From positions 1 through 40,996 of the forward strand of contig CAYMIW010000028.1 of the NCBI GenBank assembly GCA_964390725.1: a DNA stretch of 40,996 bases. Direction: 5' to 3'. A program made the position numbers and the translations under genes. This stretch comes from JAABTH01 sp964390725. Its GTDB lineage: Bacteria; Bacillota; Dethiobacteria; DTU022. The notes beneath the pieces are model-generated. The model was not told where the DNA came from and did no database searches. It was given only the letters and a program-made list of their open reading frames with translations. Shown piece by piece: positions 34,635 to 40,996 of this stretch (position 1 is the first letter of the stretch; every line of letters starts with the position of its first letter).

Positions 34635-35162
34635 TCAATTAACACTTTTAGCCAAGCGTCGCATATCAACAAATCTTTTTATATTACCAAATGTTTGAAC
34701 TAAATGTTCGATCCCGAAAAAAAGCCAACCAATCGGCATTATTATCAAGATAAAAACCCTCGGGAACCTAATTGGATAATTAGTTACTAAGCCCTGTTCC
34801 CAAACATTATGAGTATAGGTGGTGGTTAGATACAGGAGAAAAATGCATATAGTTAGACTAAACAAACTTACAAATATATCATTTAGTGCTTTTATTTGTT
34901 CACTTGTATTTTTATATACAAAATCTACAGTAATATGGCCTTTTTGTCTTTGTACCCAAGCTACTCCAAAAAAAGTTACGATAAAAAGTGAATAACCACT
35001 AAATTGCATAACGAATTGCAATGATTGGTTAAATAATAAGCGCATCAATATTTCAGAAGTAACCATCAATGTCATGCAACAGATTACAAATATGCATATG
35101 ATAGATGATAGCTTATAATAACCATTCAAACAGCGAGAGAACAGATCTGCAACTTTTTGCAT
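34635..35162 (-). CDS. dctQ: TRAP transporter small permease, DctQ type
   Basis: 175 aa with four membrane helices (about 15-38, 48-68, 88-112, 132-155). It carries the 'GVAWVQRQKGHITVDFV' segment typical of DctQ after helix 2. It pairs with DctM. AGGGG lies 6 nt before the ATG. A perfect 18-bp inverted repeat separates it from dctP, so it may be expressed less than the binding protein. Confidence 0.92.
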   Translation of the reverse strand: MQKVADLFSRCLNGYYKLSSIICIFVICCMTLMVTSEILMRLLFNQSLQFVMQFSGYSLFIVTFFGVAWVQRQKGHITVDFVYKNTSEQIKALNDIFVSLFSLTICIFLLYLTTTYTHNVWEQGLVTNYPIRFPRVFILIIMPIGWLFFGIEHLVQTFGNIKRFVDMRRLAKSVN

Positions 35163-35190
35163 TCAACACCCCTGCCTTATTTTATACTTA

Positions 35191-35245
35191 ATATAACGCA
35201 TTCAGCAGTTTTAACGCACAATTGAACCTGCTGAATGCGTTATAT
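35191..35245 (-). promoter_or_regulatory. Strong stem-loop between dctP and dctQ
   Basis: Perfect 18-bp inverted repeat (left arm 35191-35208, right arm 35228-35245; core ACGCATTCAGCAG) with a 19-nt loop, starting 15 nt after the dctP stop. No U-run follows, so processing and stabilisation of the dctP message or partial attenuation is likelier than termination. It occupies the same place as the stem-loop after the ABC binding-protein gene. Confidence 0.7.
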
Positions 35246-35260
35246 ATTTGTTTTTAATAG

Positions 35261-36355
35261 CTACTGAACAGTTTGCCAGGCATCTTTAAAAAAGCCTTCC
35301 GGCGGATAATTAAGTTGTTCATAAATAGCTACAATCCTATTTACCATATCTTCATCTACTGCAGGCTTAAGTACTCCTTCAATATATGCTTCATAGAATG
35401 CATTCCTGTATCTTTCTGCTTCTTCCCCTGTGAAAACGATCTCCTTCATTCCTTTTTCTTCAATACTATCATAAATATTATTTAATTCCTCTGCGACATA
35501 TGCATCAGCTTTTGGCGCAGCTTCTTTTACGGCATCATAAAGTGCTTCGCGCAGTTGTTCTGGCAAAGCATTAACACTATCAACATTTGCGAGTACAAAA
35601 CTGTCACTAAATGAAATCGCAGGATAAATTACATATGGAGCAACTTCATAGTAGTTCCAGCTATCATAGGTAATACTTGCAGTTATTGCAGCATCAAGTA
35701 CCCCTGACTGGAGGGCATCAACAGTGTCGGCATCTCCCATAAACATCGTGGTTGCTCCGTGCGCCTCAACACCAGGCATAAAAATAGAAGGGGCCCTGAC
35801 CCTTTTCCCCTGAAGATCATCTATACTGTCGATAGGATCTTTAAGATAAACATGCAATGTACCTGCCGGATATTCGTCCAGAAGGGTAGAGTTAAATCTT
35901 CTGCGATGCACTTCATCCATTAAATCATAGTAACCAGCTTCATTTCGCTGTTCACGGGTTCCCCAAATGTATGTTGTAATAGCACCTTCAGGCAAATCCT
36001 CCATATAATATGCAGGAACGGTATTAACTACATCAACAACTCCATCACGAAGCATATGAATTTGATCTGGTCCATTTATAGTCTCCGGGCCCGAAACATT
36101 TATAGTTAACATTCCACCAGTTTTCTCTTCAACCGCTTCTACAAATATTTCAAATTGTTCTCTTGAAGTATTGCCCCGTGGCCAACTGGATGCTGCCTCC
36201 CAAACGACAGGGTCTCCTTCAAAAACTTCTATATCGCCATTAGCATCATCTGGTTCAACATCAACTGCTTCTTCTGCTGCATTGCAACCAAATATTAAAC
36301 CAACCATTAAAAATATAACCAGAAATAGAACAGGGTACATTAAATTCTTTTTCAT
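35261..36355 (-). CDS. dctP: TRAP transporter substrate-binding lipoprotein, DctP type
   Basis: 364 aa. Lipoprotein signal 1-23 ending IFG-C24, then an acidic spacer ('AAEEAVDVEPDDANGD'). DctP-type fold: 'ASSWPRGNTSREQFEIFVEAVEEKTGG', 'LQGKRVRAPSIFMPGVEAHGATT' with the conserved Arg that usually binds a carboxylate, 'ALQSGVLDAAIT', 'FSDSFVLANVDSVNALPEQLREAL'. It likely captures an organic acid. ATG with AGGAGG 8 nt upstream. First TRAP gene, after the broken SDR gene; substrate not determinable. Confidence 0.93.
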   Translation of the reverse strand: MKKNLMYPVLFLVIFLMVGLIFGCNAAEEAVDVEPDDANGDIEVFEGDPVVWEAASSWPRGNTSREQFEIFVEAVEEKTGGMLTINVSGPETINGPDQIHMLRDGVVDVVNTVPAYYMEDLPEGAITTYIWGTREQRNEAGYYDLMDEVHRRRFNSTLLDEYPAGTLHVYLKDPIDSIDDLQGKRVRAPSIFMPGVEAHGATTMFMGDADTVDALQSGVLDAAITASITYDSWNYYEVAPYVIYPAISFSDSFVLANVDSVNALPEQLREALYDAVKEAAPKADAYVAEELNNIYDSIEEKGMKEIVFTGEEAERYRNAFYEAYIEGVLKPAVDEDMVNRIVAIYEQLNYPPEGFFKDAWQTVQ

Positions 36356-36429
36356 TCGTTTATCCTCCTGTGTTTAACAAATATTCAGTAGTAATTATTT
36401 CTTCTTTCTTTGCTCTGTGACAACTTCTT

Positions 36430-36774
36430 AGCATCGTCTAGATTATTGATTGCATCGATAGTTATTAAAGATCCTGTTATGTAAGATGAAACAACACTTC
36501 CTGGCAAACATTTTCAACGCACTTTCTGAAGCAAAGTTTTCAACACATTCCAGAAGACAGATTAATCTGCCTATCGATGCAATGTTGGTGATTGAACCAC
36601 CCCCCTGTTGAGCCATACGAGGGATTGCATTCCTCATAAACAAAAACGGGGCTATCTATTTAGTCCCGAAGATTCTATTAAATCATCAAGATCAATATCA
36701 ACAACCCCGCACTAAAAGTAAGAACAACACGAACTACAACTGCTTTGCCAATTATATAAAACGTTTGCTACCTT
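36430..36774 (-). pseudogene. Broken short-chain dehydrogenase/reductase gene
   Basis: SDR pieces are found in order but in different frames: 'IGKAVVVR' (cofactor helix), after a shift 'GVVDIDLDDLIES' (second strand, acidic cofactor end), then 'MRNAIPRMAQQGGGSITNIASIGRL' (central catalytic Ser strand), and finally 'SSYITGSLITIDA' (C-terminal signature). Between them the nucleotide-binding Gly loop and the catalytic Tyr-Lys segment are deleted. It lies inside the TRAP operon, suggesting that the pathway once included an SDR step. Confidence 0.75.
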
Positions 36775-36799
36775 ACCGGCTTTGGTGCAATTAGATTCT

Positions 36800-37702
36800 T
36801 TATAGACCTGCCGGACTGGCCTCAGCAAAGGTGCCCGCACCAATCATGATCGTCCCTTCAAGGTGCGGCTTGCTTACTTCTTTCCATACATTGGGTCCAT
36901 GTTCAACTCCCTCTGGATAGAAGAAAACATTAGTGGTGTCCACATTTATAGGTGTGCCATTCACACCAATCTCCATTTTGGCACCTAACTGCTCCGGGTT
37001 GTCAGGATCTGAACCGATATGAAATACTAACTCTTTGAAATTTTCGTGACCATGCGCCAATACATGTGGATTAGGCTCCGGCATATCATAAATCCACCCG
37101 AATTCAGAATACATGTTTGCTCCGGGGATATGCACCCCACTCATATAGGTCATAGTAGGCATCTGACGATTAGTTACCTCAACAGCCACCTCGCGAAGGG
37201 GACTTCTTATAACATATGTTTCATAATCAAAATCCTTATCTTTCTTTGGCAACTCTTTTTTAGGCTCGTTTATACCACTGTTTGCATATATTTTTTCAGC
37301 ATCAGCAGTACCAATAGTTACAACAATTTGAATATGAGGTTTATCCACTTTATTCCAATTTACAGGGCCATGTTTAACCCCTTTGGGGATAAATATCCCC
37401 GCGGAAGTGTTAAAGTTGATTGGCTGTCCTCCGATATAAAACTCAATATCTGCACCAAGAACCTGAGGTGTCTTTGGCTCAAGGCCAAAGTTTAATATTA
37501 TCTGATCATAATCATGAACATGTTCATAAATGCAGGGGTTAGGATCAGGGACTGCATATATCCAGTTAATAAAAGCATGGCATGTGTCCTGGTTGACCTG
37601 ACCTTTGCTCATATATGTCAGTTCTTTTATATTTTTAGCTCCGATGGTTTCTTTAATTGAAGGGTTACGTACCAAGTATTTTTCTCCATCTACCGGACTC
37701 AT
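36800..37702 (-). CDS. Duplicated cupin-like protein of unknown function
   Basis: 300 aa in two homologous halves (about 1-150 and 160-300). Each half has a '.W.Y..P.PNP' strand, a His-rich metal-like motif ('EHVHDYDQIILNFG' at about 59, 'AHGHENFKELVFHIG' at about 216), a 'GADIEFYIGGQPIN' / 'GAKMEIGVNGTPIN' segment and 'PKGVKHGPVNW' / 'PEGVEHGPNVW'. This is the layout of a bicupin, with possible metal binding in each barrel. No signal peptide. ATG with AGGAGG 7 nt upstream. 78 nt after the acyl-CoA dehydrogenase gene, before the SDR remnant and TRAP genes; probably a catabolic enzyme or sensor for the TRAP substrate. I do not recognise a characterised homologue. Confidence 0.65.
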   Translation of the reverse strand: MSPVDGEKYLVRNPSIKETIGAKNIKELTYMSKGQVNQDTCHAFINWIYAVPDPNPCIYEHVHDYDQIILNFGLEPKTPQVLGADIEFYIGGQPINFNTSAGIFIPKGVKHGPVNWNKVDKPHIQIVVTIGTADAEKIYANSGINEPKKELPKKDKDFDYETYVIRSPLREVAVEVTNRQMPTMTYMSGVHIPGANMYSEFGWIYDMPEPNPHVLAHGHENFKELVFHIGSDPDNPEQLGAKMEIGVNGTPINVDTTNVFFYPEGVEHGPNVWKEVSKPHLEGTIMIGAGTFAEASPAGL

Positions 37703-37780
37703 ATTGCGATTTTCCTCCTTTTTGTTAAACTGAACCAGATTATTAATTAAAAATATAATTGTTTGGACAGGTATTTTAAT

Positions 37781-39001
37781 TTAACATTTACAATCATAAT
37801 AACCACGACATATGTCAAATTTACCCAGTTGCACTCCACCTTCCCAGAGTTGTACCATTTTACTGTCCCGCCAATACTTTTCTACATGGTGATCGCAAGC
37901 ATAACCATAAGCGCCCATTAATTCCATTGCTTTATTAGTTACCATAACTGCAACATCAGCAGAATAGACTTTGGCCATAGTTGCTTTTGACATCATTACT
38001 TCCGGGTTCAAACCATACATTTCAGGATGATCCATCATATATGCTGTTGCAAAGTTGAAACTCCTTGCTGTTTCTATGCCTGTGGCCATCTCTGCCAGAA
38101 TACCCGCTGCTATTGAGTGCTGTCTGATCGGCTTGTTCGCAACAATTCTTTCACCTGTATGCTTCAAGGCTATTTCATATGCAGCCTGAGCATTACCAAT
38201 AACCAGGGAAGCTGTATTTAAACGTGCACACAAAATGCAAAGATGTAGTATTTCAGCATCTTTTCCGGGGCCAGCAGCTCGGTATTCTTTAGGAACTCTT
38301 ACATTATCAAAATTTACAACGCAGCTTCTGTCACCCTCCATACCGGCTTTTTTCTCAAACTGATCATACGAGACACCTTCACAATCATGAGGTACATAAA
38401 TAAGGGCAATGCCTTCATTGCCCAGTTCTGCATCAGTTGTGCAGGTAAGACAGTATAAATCTGATACGCCACTATTTGATCCCCATATTTTTTGTCCGTT
38501 TATTACCCATTCATCACCCTCTAAACGGGCAGTAGTTTTTATTTTACGCCCTTCAAGAATTGGGTTTTCAATATCACAGCCGCCACCACCGTGCGATCCA
38601 CCGGCCTCTGTCATGGAAAAACAACCAAGTTTTAATTCGTCAGTACAATATAGTGGTGCAAATTTATCCATAACTGTTTTATTGCCAGCCACACCCGCCG
38701 GTTGGAAACACCAGCCTGTAACTGTAGCTGCCGCGCCTATACCGCTATCGCCCCGTCCAAGTTCTTCGTGTATAACACCCATAGTCACCAAGGAGGTGAT
38801 ACCTCCACCACCATATTCTTCAGGAAGCGATAGTGACTGGGTTCTTAAATTCTTGTTCATTGATGTCAGGATCTTATCTACCATTTCATGGTTGCCGTCT
38901 ACTTGATCCCGATATGGCATAATCTCTTTTTCAACAAAGTCATGATATGTTTTTGCAATCAAGCGGTCCTCTTCTTTCAGGAATAGTTCGTTATAATACA
39001 T
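37781..39001 (-). CDS. Acyl-CoA dehydrogenase family protein
   Basis: 406 aa, usual length. N-terminal helical domain, 'LPEEYGGGGITSLV', FAD-contacting 'CFSMTEAGGSHGGGGCDIENP' (a Gly-rich insertion where most members have TEPxAGSD), 'EWVINGQKIWGSNSGVSDLYCL', and the C-terminal helical domain with 'MELMGAYGYACDHHVEKYWRDSK'. The candidate catalytic base is E387 in LWEGGVQ, aligned with the YEGTSxIQ motif. The C-terminus ends in Cys-rich GYYDCKC, unusual. It would oxidise the CoA thioester of the imported acid with an electron-transferring flavoprotein; no etf genes are nearby. AAGGAGG 11 nt before the ATG. First gene of the TRAP operon. Confidence 0.9.
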   Translation of the reverse strand: MYYNELFLKEEDRLIAKTYHDFVEKEIMPYRDQVDGNHEMVDKILTSMNKNLRTQSLSLPEEYGGGGITSLVTMGVIHEELGRGDSGIGAAATVTGWCFQPAGVAGNKTVMDKFAPLYCTDELKLGCFSMTEAGGSHGGGGCDIENPILEGRKIKTTARLEGDEWVINGQKIWGSNSGVSDLYCLTCTTDAELGNEGIALIYVPHDCEGVSYDQFEKKAGMEGDRSCVVNFDNVRVPKEYRAAGPGKDAEILHLCILCARLNTASLVIGNAQAAYEIALKHTGERIVANKPIRQHSIAAGILAEMATGIETARSFNFATAYMMDHPEMYGLNPEVMMSKATMAKVYSADVAVMVTNKAMELMGAYGYACDHHVEKYWRDSKMVQLWEGGVQLGKFDICRGYYDCKC

Positions 39002-39470
39002 TTGCTGGTAATCCTCCTTAAAGTGTTATTGTTATTTCACCCATTAAAACTCAGGCTTAAAACCTTCAAAGTGTCCTACTAAAAAAAAACTATTTGATTT
39101 AATGTATATTACAGTTAGTTAGGATAGATTAATTATCTTTACACAATGTTATATGAAATCAATTGAAAGTATAACTATAGACATAATTGCGTATTATCAG
39201 TTAATTCTGTATACAATATATATTTTTTATTTCCCCTGTCAATATCAGCAGAAATCTTGGATCGCTCATTAAAAAAAACTAAGCTTAACAGTATATGATC
39301 AATGCTTTTCGTTATTAACAGGTTAAATATTTTTTATTCTGAAGCACTTGCATGGGGAGTATTTTATAAACAAATTAAGTGATTCGAAGCTTACAAATGT
39401 TATTAAAAGCATTTTATGAAGCTATAAAAATGTAGACAGGTAAAACGAGAGAGAGTAATAACAACTAGTT
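39002..39470. other. AT-rich intergenic region and leader of the TRAP operon
   Basis: 469 bp without a gene. Contains the promoter candidate at 39215-39242 and, downstream of it, a leader of about 205 nt. I see no recognisable riboswitch or strong hairpin. The part from 39243 to 39470 shows only AT-rich sequence with A/T runs. Confidence 0.45.
39215..39242 (-). promoter_or_regulatory. Promoter candidate of the acyl-CoA dehydrogenase/TRAP operon
   Basis: Minus strand: perfect TTGACA (39242-39237), 16-nt spacer, TATATT (39220-39215). The transcript would have a leader of about 205 nt before the ATG at 39001. Surrounding AT-richness lowers the certainty of the -10 choice. Confidence 0.5.
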
Positions 39471-40607
39471 TTAATCTTTTTTTTCAGTTTGGTAATAATA
39501 ATTCTCCTGCATTTCCATAACCCTTCGCAATGAACTGTTTAACCTTTCATCACCAAAAACACCTGCATGAAAAGCTTCCTCAAGTATATGCACCGCCTCA
39601 ACCTGTAGATTATAACTATGCCCGATCAACAAAAGATCTGTTCCAGCCAGAAAAGTTTCAACTATTGTTTCATCCCAGCTGTAATTCTCCGTTAAGGCGC
39701 CCATTTCGAGATCGTCAGAAACTATAACCCCTTCAAATTTAAGATCTCTGCGTAATATATCAACCAAGGTTTTTGACATCGTTGCCGGTTTATCGTCAAT
39801 ACCGCTGACAACAAGGTGGGCGGTCATTATCATTGGGATACCTGCTTCGACTGCTTTTTGAAAAGGGATTATTTCAAAAGCAAAAAGCTCATCTTTGTTT
39901 TTCTCCAACACGGGCAGATCAACATGGGAATCAATTAGGGTCGATCCGTGTCCCGGGTAATGTTTGCCAACAGATATAACCCCTTGTGATTCCATTCCTC
40001 TGAAAAGAGCTCTTCCATAAGTGCTGACAATATCAGGATCGCCACCGAATGATCGGCTGCCAATTACAGTATTTTGTGGATCAGTGTTTATATCTAGAAC
40101 AGGAGCAAAGTTAACCATAATGCCGAAACCGTTTAGTTTTTCAGCCATAGCCTGCCCTACCTGATAAACATCATCTTCACTCAATCGGGCCATTTCTGCT
40201 GCAGCCGGGAAAGTTTCACCAGGTAACCGCGAGATAGAACCGCCTTCTTCATCTATGCATACCAGTAAAGGGAATTCAGGGTTGGATAAATCCTTTAATT
40301 CGGCAATAAAATCTTTCAACCAGTCTTCCCGGATATAATTACGTTCATAAATAATCACCCCCCCAAAGGGGTACTCTGCCCACATTTGTTCAACCTGATC
40401 ATCAACTTGATTGCTATCCAGGCCAACAATAATTAACCCGGCAATTTTTTGGCGCAGACTCATCTCCGTAATTACTTTTTCAATTCGATCAGGTTCCTCC
40501 TCAACAACTTCTTCTTCCAGCGGCAAAACCGGATCAGAATCGCCTGAGCACCCGATTATCAAAACAATAAAACCCACTAAAATAAGCAAAGCAAATCTTT
40601 TCGCCAT
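39471..40607 (-). CDS. nagZ: GH3 beta-N-acetylhexosaminidase, NagZ-like lipoprotein
   Basis: 378 aa from ATG 40607; an in-frame TTG at 40679 has a GAGGAA ahead but would bury the signal peptide. Lipoprotein signal 1-19 ending IIG-C20, then an acidic spacer, then a GH3 barrel: 'CIDEEGGSISRL', 'NFAPVLDI', the 'KHYPGHGSTLIDSHVDLP' loop carrying the His-Asp acid/base pair of NagZ enzymes, and the nucleophile Asp in 'SDDLEMGAL'. No C-terminal GH3 domain, as in single-domain NagZ. It would remove GlcNAc from muropeptides at the outer face of the membrane, in cell wall recycling. Gene stands alone. Confidence 0.9.
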   Translation of the reverse strand: MAKRFALLILVGFIVLIIGCSGDSDPVLPLEEEVVEEEPDRIEKVITEMSLRQKIAGLIIVGLDSNQVDDQVEQMWAEYPFGGVIIYERNYIREDWLKDFIAELKDLSNPEFPLLVCIDEEGGSISRLPGETFPAAAEMARLSEDDVYQVGQAMAEKLNGFGIMVNFAPVLDINTDPQNTVIGSRSFGGDPDIVSTYGRALFRGMESQGVISVGKHYPGHGSTLIDSHVDLPVLEKNKDELFAFEIIPFQKAVEAGIPMIMTAHLVVSGIDDKPATMSKTLVDILRRDLKFEGVIVSDDLEMGALTENYSWDETIVETFLAGTDLLLIGHSYNLQVEAVHILEEAFHAGVFGDERLNSSLRRVMEMQENYYYQTEKKD

Positions 40608-40996
40608 CAATATTGTCTCTTTCTTTTTATTTCGCTTAATTTCAATTTCATGGTAGCCTTTATCTTTTTCGCAATTCAATTTGTATTTCCTCTTAACTAC
40701 TTTGTCTCTTGAAATTGCCTGTAAAGTCAGTTTAAATTTTCATCTATGGTTAACACCTGAGCCAGTTGGACTGAGACTTTTTACATCCAGCTATGGCCGA
40801 TCAATCTTATAATATATCCATTCTACCTTAAAACAGACGCTCAGGCTATCAAGTAATCCTTTATACTGAGCACTTATTATTTGCTTCTCAGATGTCGAGT
40901 ATATTTCTAAGGGTTTAAGATCAGAAACCCTTAATTAGTTCCTATGAGTAAAATATAAGCGGGATTTTTTTAGCGGGGAGATATAAAACAAGCAGG
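40608..40996. other. Intergenic sequence upstream of nagZ to window edge
   Basis: About 390 bp with no readable gene on either strand. A 9-bp stem-loop TAAGGGTTT/AAACCCTTA (40908-40933, 8-nt loop) is the only clear structure; it has no U-run. The nagZ promoter should lie here but no confident -35/-10 pair is seen. Confidence 0.4.

Noticed and set aside
40608..40679. 24-residue N-terminal extension of NagZ
   Set aside because: It would place charged residues before the lipoprotein signal; the ATG at 40607 starts a normal signal peptide, though its ribosome binding site is weaker.
40908..40933. 9-bp stem-loop as a terminator
   Set aside because: No U-run on either strand and no gene known to end there.
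1..40996. CRISPR arrays, tRNA/rRNA genes, insertion sequences or prophage
   Set aside because: No regularly spaced identical repeats, no cloverleaf or rRNA-like sequence, and no transposase, integrase or phage structural motif was seen on reading both strands.

Overview
The window looks like the chromosome of an anaerobic, low-to-medium GC Gram-positive bacterium (Bacillota, Clostridia-like). The reasons are strong AGGAGG-type ribosome binding sites, frequent TTG/GTG starts, lipoprotein-anchored transporter binding proteins, a LacI regulator with a textbook sigma-A promoter, a CcpA-type cre motif, and LytS-type sensing fused to c-di-GMP domains. The placement is inference; there is no rRNA or other taxonomic marker.

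Layout: (1) 1-9997, minus: one uninterrupted giant exported repeat protein (3,332 codons visible, C-terminus beyond the left edge), LktA/adhesin-like, with an internal two-copy super-repeat of about 1.6 kb. (2) 10229-22972, minus: a complete alpha-glucoside uptake and phosphorolysis operon, in transcription order LacI repressor, MalF-like permease, MalG-like permease, binding lipoprotein, GH65 phosphorylase, MsmK-like ATPase, GH31 alpha-glucosidase, uridine-kinase-like P-loop kinase, GH13 sucrose-phosphorylase-like enzyme. A perfect palindromic operator fills the spacer of the promoter ahead of lacI. The gene set resembles the E. coli ycj cluster (GH13_18 + GH65 + ABC + LacI). (3) 23114-26190, minus: a hydantoinase/oxoprolinase-A protein coupled to a histone-deacetylase-superfamily amidohydrolase with a C-terminal zinc-ribbon-like tail. 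(4) 26468-32859: nitroreductase (+), Mut7-C RNase (-), a K+ channel with two RCK modules that appears to start at CTG (+), and a membrane PAS-GGDEF-HD-GYP protein (-), mixed with decayed gene fragments (sigma-54 activator, ADP-ribosylglycohydrolase, probable PNPOx). (5) 33255-39001, minus, visibly AT-richer: acyl-CoA dehydrogenase, duplicated cupin, a broken short-chain dehydrogenase, and a DctP-DctQ-DctM TRAP transporter. (6) 39471-40607, minus: a GH3 NagZ-like lipoprotein.

How the parts may work together: the ABC system imports an alpha-glucoside; GH65 and GH13_18 would cleave it with phosphate to glucose 1-phosphate (beta and alpha respectively), GH31 hydrolyses other linkages, and the P-loop kinase may phosphorylate the released acceptor. 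The TRAP/acyl-CoA dehydrogenase/cupin cluster looks like uptake and catabolism of an unknown organic acid. In both transport operons the binding-protein gene is followed at once by a strong stem-loop, a likely way to keep the binding protein more abundant than its partners. No tRNA, rRNA, CRISPR array, insertion sequence or phage gene was recognised.
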